This document shows positions 54,836-64,000 of a DNA stretch of 64,000 nt, piece after piece. The first letter of the stretch is position 1, and the number at the start of each line of letters is the position of its first letter. Made by a program: the position numbers and the translations under genes. The notes beneath the pieces were generated by a model, which was not told the DNA's origin, made no database searches, and saw only the letters and a list, made by a program, of their open reading frames with translations. Where the stretch lies: positions 434,001 through 498,000 of the forward strand of contig NZ_LKKO01000001.1 in the NCBI RefSeq assembly GCF_001455965.1, in the 5' to 3' direction. This stretch comes from Methylobacterium sp. GXS13 (GTDB taxonomy: Bacteria; Pseudomonadota; Alphaproteobacteria; Rhizobiales; Beijerinckiaceae).

Positions 54836-55984
54836 ATGGCCCCGGCGATCCTGATCGCCGCGCAGGCTGGGCGCGCCCTCGCTCAGGCTGCCCGGCGGGC
54901 TGGTCTGCGCCCTTACGTGGCCGACCTATTCGGCGATTCCGACACCCTGGCGCTCAGCGAAGCCTACCGCCCGCTCCCGGGCCGTTTCGGCAGCCGGATC
55001 GCCGCCCGCGCGACCCTGGCGGCGATCGACGAACTGGCCGCCTCCGCGGGTTCGCCCATGGGCATCGTCCTGGGCAGCGGGTTCGAGGACGCGCCCGGTC
55101 TCGTCTCCCGTATCGCGGAACAACATCGGCTGATCGGCGCCAATGTCGATGCCATCGCGGCCCTCAAGGATCCGTTCGGATTCGCAGCGCTCTGCGCGCG
55201 GCTCGGCGTGCCGCATCCGGCTGTCACGGTCGATCCGCTCTCCGACCCCTCTGGCTGGCTGATCAAGCGGATCGGCGGCAGCGGCGGCAGCCATATCCGC
55301 CCGGCAACGCGCGGTACGGCGCCGGACCGGCACTACCTTCAGGCGCGCGTCTCCGGTCGGCCCCACGCTCTAAACTTCCTCGCCGATGCGCGCACGATCC
55401 AGGTGCTTGCGTGCACCGAGCAATGGCACGCACCGTCGCCGATCCGACCCTTTCGGTACGGCGGCGCCTTGGCCCCCGGCGCGGCGGAAGCGCCGCTTCT
55501 CCCCGACGCTCTGCTCGCCACGATCGCGGGGGCGGCAGAAAAAATCGTTGCCGCGACTGGGCTGCGCGGGCTCGCCAGCGCCGATTTCCTGGTCGATGAG
55601 TTCGGCTGGTGGCTGACCGAGATCAATCCGCGACCGGGCGCGACCCTCGATATCTTGGACCGAAGAAGCACACCGTTGATGGCCGCCCATATCGAGGCCA
55701 GCCTTGACGGCATGCCGACGCTCGGTGAGCAACCGGCGGATGCGGCGGCTGCACAGATCTGTTACGCGGAGCGGGAGCACGCGCCTGTCCGGGATTTTTC
55801 CTGGTCGGATCATGTGCGCGACCGCCCGCGCCCCGGCACGGTGGTCCGCCGCGACGCGCCCCTTTGCACGGTGCTTGCCCTTGGGGCCGACCGGCAGGCG
55901 GCGCGCGACAGTTTGAAAACGCGGACGGCGCGGCTCCAAGCCGATCTGGCCGCACAGAAAACGCACCCCGAGGAAGCCCTGTGA
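54836..55984 (+). CDS. ATP-grasp ligase, orf5-type
   Basis: 382 aa, predicted ATP-dependent carboligase (COG2232-like) found in the H4MPT gene cluster. ATP-grasp elements: [16 protein letters not shown], the [20 protein letters not shown] strand region, and the metal-site [17 protein letters not shown]. The family is associated with synthesis of C1-carrier cofactors (H4MPT or methylofuran), but the exact reaction is unassigned. It is coupled to mch (TGATG overlap at 55982-55986). Confidence 0.85.
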   Translation: MAPAILIAAQAGRALAQAARRAGLRPYVADLFGDSDTLALSEAYRPLPGRFGSRIAARATLAAIDELAASAGSPMGIVLGSGFEDAPGLVSRIAEQHRLIGANVDAIAALKDPFGFAALCARLGVPHPAVTVDPLSDPSGWLIKRIGGSGGSHIRPATRGTAPDRHYLQARVSGRPHALNFLADARTIQVLACTEQWHAPSPIRPFRYGGALAPGAAEAPLLPDALLATIAGAAEKIVAATGLRGLASADFLVDEFGWWLTEINPRPGATLDILDRRSTPLMAAHIEASLDGMPTLGEQPADAAAAQICYAEREHAPVRDFSWSDHVRDRPRPGTVVRRDAPLCTVLALGADRQAARDSLKTRTARLQADLAAQKTHPEEAL

Positions 55985-56958
55985 TGAGTGCCAGCCAATC
56001 CTATCCCAGCGTCAACGCGCTCACGGCGCCGCTGATCGAGCGGTTCGTGTCCGACGCCGCGACCCTGCGCCTGTCGGTCTCGCAGGCGGCCGGCGGGGCC
56101 CGGATGGTCGATGCCGGCGCTCAGGCGCGGGGCTCGATCGAAGCCGGACGGCGCATCGCCGAGATCTGCCTCGGCGGCCTCGGCACCGTCACCATCGCCC
56201 CGAGCGGCCCGATCGCCTCCTGGCCGTATTCCGTGATCGTCCACGCCGCCGATCCCGTGCTGGCCTGCCTCGGCAGCCAGTATGCCGGCTGGAGCCTCGC
56301 CGACGAGGCCGGGGATTCCGGCTTCTTCGCCCTCGGCTCGGGCCCCGGCCGCGCGGTCGCGGCGGTCGAGGACCTGTATCAGGAGCTGGGCTACCGGGAT
56401 TCGGCCACGAAGACCGCCCTGGTGCTCGAAGCGGCCGGGGGACCGCCCGAGAGTGTCGTCGCCAAGGTCGCCGAGGCCGCCGGCCTGCGGCCCGAGGATC
56501 TGACCTTCATCTTCGCCCCGACCCAGAGCCTCGCCGGCTCGACCCAGGTGGTCGCCCGGGTGCTGGAGGTAGCCCTGCACAAGGCGCACACGGTCGGCTT
56601 CGACCTGCACGCCATCGTGGACGGTATCGGCTCGGCGCCGCTCTCGCCCCCGCACCCGGATTTCATCAAGGCCATGGGCCGGACCAACGACGCGATCATC
56701 TACGGGGGCCGGGTCCAGCTGTTCGTCGACGCCGACGATGCCGACGCCAAGCAGCTCGCCGAGCAGATCCCGTCCACCACGTCGAGTGATCACGGCGCCC
56801 CGTTCGCCGAGATCTTTTCGCGGGTGAACGGTGATTTCTACAAGATCGATGGTGCCCTGTTCTCGCCGGCCGAGGCGATCGTCACGTCGGTGCGCACCGG
56901 CGCCACCTATCGCGGCGGCCGCCTGGAACCGACGCTGGTGGATGCCTCCTTCGCGTAG
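55984..56958 (+). CDS. mch: Methenyl-tetrahydromethanopterin cyclohydrolase
   Basis: Hydrolyses methenyl-H4MPT to formyl-H4MPT, between MtdB and Fhc. It is 324 aa from the ATG at 55984 ([20 protein letters not shown]). Conserved are [70 protein letters not shown] and the C-terminal [18 protein letters not shown]. Its start overlaps the stop of the ATP-grasp gene by one base. Confidence 0.96.
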   Translation: MSASQSYPSVNALTAPLIERFVSDAATLRLSVSQAAGGARMVDAGAQARGSIEAGRRIAEICLGGLGTVTIAPSGPIASWPYSVIVHAADPVLACLGSQYAGWSLADEAGDSGFFALGSGPGRAVAAVEDLYQELGYRDSATKTALVLEAAGGPPESVVAKVAEAAGLRPEDLTFIFAPTQSLAGSTQVVARVLEVALHKAHTVGFDLHAIVDGIGSAPLSPPHPDFIKAMGRTNDAIIYGGRVQLFVDADDADAKQLAEQIPSTTSSDHGAPFAEIFSRVNGDFYKIDGALFSPAEAIVTSVRTGATYRGGRLEPTLVDASFA

Positions 56959-57014
56959 CCGTATCGATCCCCTCCCCGTGACCGGGGGGGACTGTTGTCC
57001 AGAGTCTCGAATCC

Positions 57015-57923
57015 ATGCGCATCGCCCTGGCGGCCGATAACGGCAATTGGCACAAGGCCCGGCTATTGGCTGCCCTGAGGGCGCAGGGCGTCGAGCCGGT
57101 TCTGTTTTCCCTGGCCGACGTGATCGTGGCGACCGGCAGTGGCGAGCCCCTGCGTGTCCCGGGGTTTTCCGGCGAATTGCCCGACGGCGTGCTGCTGCGG
57201 ACCATCGCGGGCGGTACCTTCGAGGCGACCACCATGCGGCTCGGCGTGCTGCACGCCCTCATTTCGGCCGGCGTCACCGTGCGGAACGCCCCCACCGCCA
57301 TCGAGCGATCGGTCGACAAGGCGGCCACTTCGTTGCTCGTCGCTCGGGCCGGTCTGCCGACCCCGGAAACCTGGGTGGTTTCCAAGCGCGAGGCTGCCGC
57401 CGAGATTGTGCTGCGCGAGGGGCGCCCTGGCGCGCCGCTGGTCTTGAAGCCGCTGTTCGGCTCGCAGGGGGAGGGGCTCGCGCTGATCGAGCGGCCAGAG
57501 GATCTACCCGACGAGGACGCGGTGGCCCGGGTCTATTATCTTCAGCGCTACGTGCCACGGCAGGACGGCCTGTGGCGCGACTATCGTGTATTCGTCTGCG
57601 ATGGCCGGGCAATCGCCGGCATGATCCGCGAGGGCGACGGCTGGATCACCAACGTGCATCGCGGCGGCCGGCCGCTGCCCTGGGTGATGCCGCTGGCCGC
57701 TGCCGAGATGGCCGAGGCCGCCGCCGCCGCGGTCGGTGTCGATTATTCCGGCGTCGACCTGGTCGAAGACGGGGAGGGCGGTTTCTCGATTCTCGAAGTC
57801 AATTCCATGCCGGCCTGGTCGGGCCTTCAGACCGTGTGCGAGACCGACATCGCAGCCGCCGTGGTGCGGGGCTTCCTGGCCGCCGTCCGGGGCGCCACCC
57901 TGCCACGGCTCGTGGTGGCATGA
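57015..57923 (+). CDS. RimK-like ATP-grasp ligase, orf7-type
   Basis: 302-aa ligase of the RimK/MptN family. Motifs: KAATSLLVARAGLPTPETWV, APLVLKPLFGSQGEGL (ATP-binding strand with the Lys), YYLQRYVPRQDGLWRDYRVF and the metal/ATP-site FSILEVNSMPAWSGLQ. Archaeal MptN adds alpha-glutamate to tetrahydromethanopterin and MfnD-type enzymes build methanofuran, so a role in finishing a C1-carrier side chain is likely. Coupled by ATGA overlap to the next gene. Confidence 0.86.
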   Translation: MRIALAADNGNWHKARLLAALRAQGVEPVLFSLADVIVATGSGEPLRVPGFSGELPDGVLLRTIAGGTFEATTMRLGVLHALISAGVTVRNAPTAIERSVDKAATSLLVARAGLPTPETWVVSKREAAAEIVLREGRPGAPLVLKPLFGSQGEGLALIERPEDLPDEDAVARVYYLQRYVPRQDGLWRDYRVFVCDGRAIAGMIREGDGWITNVHRGGRPLPWVMPLAAAEMAEAAAAAVGVDYSGVDLVEDGEGGFSILEVNSMPAWSGLQTVCETDIAAAVVRGFLAAVRGATLPRLVVA

Positions 57924-58753
57924 GCGCCCTCGACGCAGGGCTGATCGGCACGCTCTATCGCGCGGCCTGCCTGGCGGAACTAGATGCGTTAAAGCCCGGC
58001 AACGTCCACGCTTACGCAGACGGACACCGCATGGTGGTGGCGGATTTTGTCACCAGCGCCGATGTCTCCGCCCCGGAATTGGCCCGGTCCGGCGCGGGGG
58101 TCGGCGAGCGGGTCCGGGCAGGAATCGCCGCGACCCTGGCGGCTGTCGCCCAGAATACGAATCTCGGGATTCTTCTGCTCTGCGCTCCCCTCGCCGTAGC
58201 CGCCGAACGGGCCCGGCCCGTCGGCGCGGTGCTGGACGATCTCGACGCTGCGGATTCGGCGGCGGTGTTCGCGGCGATCCGTCTTGCCAACCCGGGTGGT
58301 CTCGGCCGGGCCACGAAGCACGATGTCGCCGCCGAGGCTCCCGCCTCCTTGCGTGCCGCGATGGCGGAGGCGGCCGACCGGGACCGCATTGCCCGGGCCT
58401 ACATAACCAGCTTCTCGGATATCGCCACGATCGGCCTTCCGGCGCTCGTTGAAGCGCGCGCCCAGGGCCTCGATCCGTCCTGGTGCACCACGGCCATCCA
58501 ACTTGCCTATCTCCGCTCCGTCCCGGACAGCCACATCGCCCGCAAGGCAGGCGCCGAGGCAGCCGAGGGCGTTCGCCTGGAGGCGGAGGCCGTCTTGTCC
58601 GGGCTCGATCTCGCCAGCCGCCCGGTGGCCCCCCTGCTCAGTCTCGACACGTCGCTCAAGGCCCGTGGGCTCAACCCCGGCACAAGCGCCGATTTCACGG
58701 TGGCGACCGTGTTCTGGGATGCCCTCGCATCGGCTGGCGCTGCCTTGGCGTGA
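57920..58753 (+). CDS. CitG-like triphosphoribosyl-dephospho-CoA synthase family protein
   Basis: 277 aa, COG1767 family. It shows LDALKPGNVHAYADGHRMVV (conserved K-P-G-N-V-H), ADVSAPELARSGAGVGERV and LGILLLCAPLAVAAERARP, as in CitG/MdcB. Those enzymes make the prosthetic-group precursor of citrate and malonate lyases, but neither lyase is present, and the family is repeatedly found in H4MPT gene clusters of methylotrophs, so a related ribosyl transfer in C1-cofactor synthesis is more likely. Coupled to the ligase gene by 4 nt. Confidence 0.84.
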   Translation: MSALDAGLIGTLYRAACLAELDALKPGNVHAYADGHRMVVADFVTSADVSAPELARSGAGVGERVRAGIAATLAAVAQNTNLGILLLCAPLAVAAERARPVGAVLDDLDAADSAAVFAAIRLANPGGLGRATKHDVAAEAPASLRAAMAEAADRDRIARAYITSFSDIATIGLPALVEARAQGLDPSWCTTAIQLAYLRSVPDSHIARKAGAEAAEGVRLEAEAVLSGLDLASRPVAPLLSLDTSLKARGLNPGTSADFTVATVFWDALASAGAALA

Positions 58754-58992
58754 AACACCAAAAAGTTCCCGCCGTCCGAGCCCCGCGTCCAAAGAAATTC
58801 CTCACCTTCAGGGCCTTGCGCGGGTTGTGAGCCGCAGGGTCGCGCTGTAGGGTCCGGCGCGCTGTCCGGCCCAACCGGCTCGGCCCGTCTGGCTCGGCCG
58901 GAGGGTCGGGCGCCGATAACAAGGATGGCTTCCCGGCCGCAGGCATCGCCCGGCGCCGCGGCACATTTTCGGAATCCAGGGAGAGACACCGA
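58754..58992. other. fae upstream region
   Basis: About 240 bp holding the fae promoter region; GC-rich, with no obvious hairpin. A strong ribosome-binding site (AGGGAGAG) ends 8 bp before the fae ATG. Confidence 0.5.
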
Positions 58993-59502
58993 ATGGCGAA
59001 GATCACCAAGGTTCAGGTTGGCGAAGCCCTCGTCGGCGACGGCAACGAAGTCGCTCACATCGACCTGATCATCGGACCGCGCGGCTCGCCCGCCGAGACG
59101 GCTTTCTGCAACGGCCTCGTGAACAACAAGCACGGCTTCACCAGCCTGCTGGCGGTCATCGCGCCGAACCTGCCCTGCAAGCCGAACACCCTGATGTTCA
59201 ACAAGGTCACCATCAACGACGCCCGTCAGGCCGTCCAGATGTTCGGCCCGGCCCAGCACGGCGTTGCCAAGGCCGTCCAGGACGCCGTTGCCGAAGGCAT
59301 CATCCCGGCTGATGAGGCCGACGACCTGTTCATCCTGGTCGGCGTGTTCATCCACTGGGAAGCGGCCGACGACGCCAAGATCCAGAAGTACAACTACGAG
59401 GCCACCAAGCTCTCGATCCAGCGCGCTGTGAACGGCGAGCCGAAGGCTTCGGTCGTCACCGAGCAGCGCAACTCGGCCCAGCATCCGTTCGCCGCCAATT
59501 AG
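58993..59502 (+). CDS. fae: Formaldehyde-activating enzyme
   Basis: Condenses formaldehyde with H4MPT to methylene-H4MPT, the entry of the cytosolic oxidation route. It is 169 aa, [20 protein letters not shown] followed by [20 protein letters not shown] (active-site His22), [20 protein letters not shown] and [20 protein letters not shown]; nearly identical to M. extorquens Fae as I recall it. Optimal codon use and strong ribosome-binding site suit its known high expression. An intrinsic terminator lies 100 bp after the stop. Confidence 0.97.
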   Translation: MAKITKVQVGEALVGDGNEVAHIDLIIGPRGSPAETAFCNGLVNNKHGFTSLLAVIAPNLPCKPNTLMFNKVTINDARQAVQMFGPAQHGVAKAVQDAVAEGIIPADEADDLFILVGVFIHWEAADDAKIQKYNYEATKLSIQRAVNGEPKASVVTEQRNSAQHPFAAN

Positions 59503-59602
59503 ATTGGGGACGGTCCTGGGCAGAGTGAGCCTCCGCCCGCACCGCGGGGCCTGCTCCAGCGACTGGCCTCGATCTTTTTAGGTCGATAAGAACAACCATC
59601 GA

Positions 59603-59629
59603 CGGGACGGCGAAAGCCGTCCCGTTTTT
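59603..59629 (+). terminator. Intrinsic terminator of fae
   Basis: A 9-bp stem, cgggacggc and gccgtcccg, closed by a GAAA tetraloop, is followed directly by TTTTT. A textbook rho-independent terminator on the plus strand. Confidence 0.92.
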
Positions 59630-60471
59630 CGTGTTCCGAAGAGATTTCCGGAGCTTAGCGGAGAGACTGCCGGGCCGGATCCGATCGCTCTTCCTTCAAG
59701 TTTCGACCCTCGCCATGATCCCAATGATCGGCGCTCGCCCCACCCGACACGCGTCATCGTCCCCACCCGCCGTAAGGCGCCGGGGGCATGGCCCAAGAAG
59801 ACCCAGCACGAGGGACGCGGGACGCCGCGGGGACCCAGGTGTCGGCCAGATACGCGCGGGATCCGATCCCCGCGGCGACCCGCGGCACCGGCCGGGCATC
59901 ACCCCCCGCCGCTGCCGTCTTTCTCGTCGCGATGTCTTGTCAGCGCCCCGATCCTGCGACTCCAATGCCAGCGGTCACTGCCCATGGCGCCCAAGCTGCA
60001 CGGCCAAGCCGCTTCGCAGCCGAGACGCCCCCGGAACCCGCATTCACCGCCGTGGTCTCTCACCCGACCTCCGCCTCGTAGTGGGCGGGTCCGCAAGTTG
60101 CTCAGGGTCAGCCCAGACCCGGGTCGCCGCGGGAGCATTTTTCCGCCCCCGCCGGGCAAACTGCCGCCCGACCTCACGCCCGCATCCGAGACACGCCCCG
60201 CATCGGTTCGCCGCCCGGGGCGATGGCGGCTGAGAGCCACCGACGCGGGCACCGCCCCATCCCCCGAGCCCGCCGGTCAGCCCCCGGACGGACCCCCGAA
60301 GCGTGCTCCGGGATCGCGCCCGAAGCACCGAGGGACAGGTGACGGCTAATGAGCACAAAATAGGAACATTGTCAAGGGATGGGGGCGTGCCTGGAAGGGC
60401 GATCTAGCTGTCGCGGCAGGCATCCCTCGCTCTTCGCGGTTGGTGCGGATCGCCGTTGATGGCCATCGACA
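59630..60471. other. GC-rich interval without a recognisable gene between fae and groEL
   Basis: About 840 bp. Open frames on both strands are Arg/Pro-rich, overlap each other and lack ribosome-binding sites and domains. I saw no tRNA, rRNA or mobile element. A short AT-rich patch (60348-60375) lies near the right end. Confidence 0.55.
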
Positions 60472-60503
60472 CAAAAGAAAAGGGGCCGCCTTGCGGCGAC
60501 CCC
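60472..60503 (-). terminator. Terminator of groESL
   Basis: On the minus strand ggggtcgccgcaaggcggcccc forms a GC stem with a short loop and is followed by TTTTCTTTTG (60472-60484). It starts about 30 bp after the groEL stop. Confidence 0.82.
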
Positions 60504-60531
60504 CTTCCTCATTCCGTCGGGTGGCTTGGAC

Positions 60532-62211
<1,680 letters not shown>

Positions 62212-62247
62212 TCAGACGGCCTCAAAGGGCTGGAACAGAAGAACCGA

Positions 62248-62538
62248 TCAGAGGGCGACGACGCCCATGATGTCGGATTCCTTCATGATCAGGAGGTCCT
62301 GACCGTCGATCTTGACCTCGGTGCCGGACCACTTGCCGAACAGGACGCGGTCGCCGGCCTTGACGTCGAGCGCGTTGACGCGGCCCTGCTCGTCGCGTGC
62401 GCCGGGCCCGACGGCGACGATCTCGCCCTCCTGCGGCTTCTCCTTGGCGGTATCCGGAATGATGATGCCGCCCTTGGTCTTCTCCTCGCTCTCGATGCGA
62501 CGGACGACCACGCGGTCGTGCAGCGGACGGAACTTCAT
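62248..62538 (-). CDS. groS: Co-chaperonin GroES
   Basis: Lid of the GroEL chamber, 96 aa from the ATG at 62538 ([20 protein letters not shown]). It has the mobile loop [20 protein letters not shown] and the roof segment [20 protein letters not shown]. The longer open frame upstream is not GroES-like. First gene of groESL. Confidence 0.97.
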   Translation of the reverse strand: MKFRPLHDRVVVRRIESEEKTKGGIIIPDTAKEKPQEGEIVAVGPGARDEQGRVNALDVKAGDRVLFGKWSGTEVKIDGQDLLIMKESDIMGVVAL

Positions 62539-62609
62539 GAGCTGCCCTCTTGCTTCAAGTCTGCAGTTGGCGTTGATGCGGCCGGCAAGGCCGCGTCGCA
62601 GCCGGACTG

Positions 62610-62636
62610 TTAGCACTCTGTCTTGGCGAGTGCCAA
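62610..62636. promoter_or_regulatory. CIRCE operator (HrcA binding site) of groESL
   Basis: ttagcactc, nine bases, gagtgccaa: a 9-N9-9 inverted repeat with one mismatch, about 72 bp upstream of the groES ATG. CIRCE is the site for the HrcA heat-shock repressor in alphaproteobacteria. Confidence 0.93.
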
Positions 62637-62747
62637 TGACGGCGGCGAGATAGCCCTCGCGCGGTTTCGAGTCAATGCTGTCGCACCCTCGCGCGACGGT
62701 GCGATGACCTGAAAACGACCTCCCTTCCCCATGGATGATGCGCTCTC

Positions 62748-63734
62748 ATGCTGAGCCTGCACGGACCCGAGGGCGCGGTGACGCTCGACCCGGAGGGTCC
62801 GATTCCACGCAACGCCGTCTGGCTCGACCTCAACGATCCGACCTCCGAGGAGGCTGCTGCCGTCGAAGCGGCCACCGGTCTGCGCGTGCCGTCCCGGGCT
62901 GCCCTGTCGGAAGTCGAATCCTCCAGCCGGCTGCGGCGCGTCAAGGGTGGGCTTTCGCTCTCGACGCCGATGATCACCTTCGAGAGCAGCGAATCGCAGC
63001 TGAAGCCACTCGGCTTTCTTTTGTCGAAGGACCACCTCGTCACCATCCGGTTTCACAACCTGCGGGCCGTGGATTCCGCAGAGAAGCGTGTCGCTGACGG
63101 CGATGGTAGCGTGACGCCGAGCGAGATCTTTCTGGTGATCCTGGAGGAGCTCGTCGACAGCCTCGCCGACGCCCTGGAGGACATGGCCTCCGAGCTTGAC
63201 CAGCTCTCGACGCGGATCTTCGACTTCGACGTGCGCGGCGCCAATCGGCAGCGGCTGGAAAGCCCTCCGCCGCGCCGGCGCGACCTGGCGCTACGTCGCA
63301 TCCTGCGGGGTATCAGCAACCGCGGAAAGGTGCTGGGTAAGATCCGTGCCAGCCTGCTCGGCCTGGAACGGATCGTCCCCTTCGTTTCGGCCGCCTGCGA
63401 CGGGTTGGGCCTGCCCGAGGAGGGCCGCTTCGAAACGATCCGGCGGGACATCGAATCGCTCGACGAATTCGAAACCCGGCTTGCGGAAAACGTGCAATTC
63501 CTCTTGGACGCAACCCTCGGCCTGATCAACATCGAGCAGAACAACGTCTTCCGCGTGCTCACCGTCGTGTCGGTGGTGGGCGTACCGCCGACGCTGATCG
63601 CCTCGATGTACGGCATGAACTTCAAACACATGCCGGAGCTGGACTGGGCCTACGGCTATCCCTATGCCCTCGGCCTGATCCTATTCAGCGCGTTAGCACC
63701 AATTGTCTACTTCCGGATACGCGGATGGTTCTGA
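62748..63734 (+). CDS. corA: CorA-type divalent cation transporter
   Basis: 328-aa inner-membrane channel for Mg2+ (and possibly Co2+ or Ni2+). A large cytosolic N-terminal domain with a long stalk helix (LEELVDSLADALEDMASELD through RRDIESLDEFETRLAENVQF) leads to two C-terminal membrane spans and the family signature YGMNFKHMPEL near residue 290. The GMN motif is intact. It diverges from groES across the CIRCE-containing gap of about 210 bp. Confidence 0.9.
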   Translation: MLSLHGPEGAVTLDPEGPIPRNAVWLDLNDPTSEEAAAVEAATGLRVPSRAALSEVESSSRLRRVKGGLSLSTPMITFESSESQLKPLGFLLSKDHLVTIRFHNLRAVDSAEKRVADGDGSVTPSEIFLVILEELVDSLADALEDMASELDQLSTRIFDFDVRGANRQRLESPPPRRRDLALRRILRGISNRGKVLGKIRASLLGLERIVPFVSAACDGLGLPEEGRFETIRRDIESLDEFETRLAENVQFLLDATLGLINIEQNNVFRVLTVVSVVGVPPTLIASMYGMNFKHMPELDWAYGYPYALGLILFSALAPIVYFRIRGWF

Positions 63735-63931
63735 TATTCGACCACAAGCCGAATAGTGATCAGCCACGCCGCGTCTTCTGAAAAGGCGCGTATCCATCGA
63801 ATGATACGCCACGCGGAATAAGTTCCGGTCTGTGAGCGTCCTGTTTCTGGGTTCCATTTGAAACCCCCGAAATTAGATAAAATTTAACGCAATACGGGTT
63901 ACGTGCTCACCCAAGAAGCGCGAGCACTGAC
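63735..63931. other. Gap after corA
   Basis: About 200 bp, AT-richer than average, with a short palindrome (gcgtatc/gatacgc, 63788-63809) that may end the corA transcript. No gene seen. Confidence 0.45.
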
Positions 63932-64000
63932 ATGTTCAAGAAATCTGCTTACAGCGATTCACAAGCCAAGCTGGACGCTTTAAACCGGTCGCTGGCCATC
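63932..64000 (+). CDS. Start of a probable methyl-accepting chemotaxis protein or PAS-domain sensor, cut by the window end
   Basis: Only the first 23 codons are present: MFKKSAYSDSQAKLDALNRS, then LAI. The pattern of a short basic start followed by A-K-L-x-A-L-x-R-S-x-A-I closely resembles the N-terminus of alphaproteobacterial PAS-containing chemoreceptors. The frame is open at the end. The identification rests on this short stretch alone. Confidence 0.45.
   Translation, partial: MFKKSAYSDSQAKLDALNRSLAI

Overview
The window is high-GC chromosomal DNA from a methylotrophic alphaproteobacterium, almost certainly Methylobacterium/Methylorubrum. The evidence is a lanthanide-type methanol dehydrogenase (xoxF) with its cytochrome and periplasmic partner, PQQ biosynthesis with fused pqqCD, the formyltransferase/hydrolase complex (fhc), the tetrahydromethanopterin (H4MPT) pathway genes mtdB, mch and fae, and a CIRCE-controlled groESL, in an order matching what I recall for M. 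extorquens AM1.

Layout. 1-6.6 kb: dprA (5' truncated), ruvX, a SMI1/KNR4 gene and the tRNA amidotransferase genes gatC, gatA and gatB, with a REP-like element before gatB. 6.6-7.7 kb: mostly gene-less, holding a decayed reading frame and an orphan TTGA-N6-TCAA site. 7.7-11 kb: an AaeXAB-like efflux operon on the minus strand. 11-17.8 kb: a GST, a DUF2147 protein, ndk, small exported proteins, purMN, an AI-2E family permease and hdaA. 17.8-25.7 kb: ppk1-ppx, maeB, a hexapeptide acetyltransferase and a DUF3297 protein. 25.7-29.8 kb: an accessory block with a proposed nuclease-toxin/partner pair in locally AT-richer DNA, then an acyltransferase and a glycosyltransferase. 29.8-33.5 kb: aspS, a frameshifted small gene and rnd. 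33.5-35.4 kb: a poorly coding stretch with a strong hairpin, one small ORF and the xoxF upstream region.

35.4-59.6 kb is a continuous C1-oxidation island. xoxFGJ reads right and converges on a long leftward series: fhcBADC, a small Cys-containing ORF, mxbD-mxbM, pqqA-pqqB-pqqCD-pqqE, two exported proteins of unknown function, and folP-folB-folK. From the fhc end a rightward series carries an RFAP synthase, mtdB, an ATP-grasp gene, mch, a RimK-like ligase, a CitG-like gene and fae. Together these oxidise methanol to formaldehyde in the periplasm (XoxF with PQQ and a lanthanide, electrons to XoxG), condense formaldehyde with H4MPT (Fae), and oxidise it through methylene- and methenyl-H4MPT (MtdB, Mch) to formate (Fhc). 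Cofactor synthesis (PQQ, H4MPT, folate) and a two-component regulator lie in the same block.

59.6-64 kb: about 0.85 kb with no recognisable gene, then groEL and groES with a CIRCE operator, a CorA-type transporter, and the first 23 codons of a probable chemotaxis-type protein cut by the window end. I saw no rRNA, tRNA, CRISPR array or intact insertion sequence.
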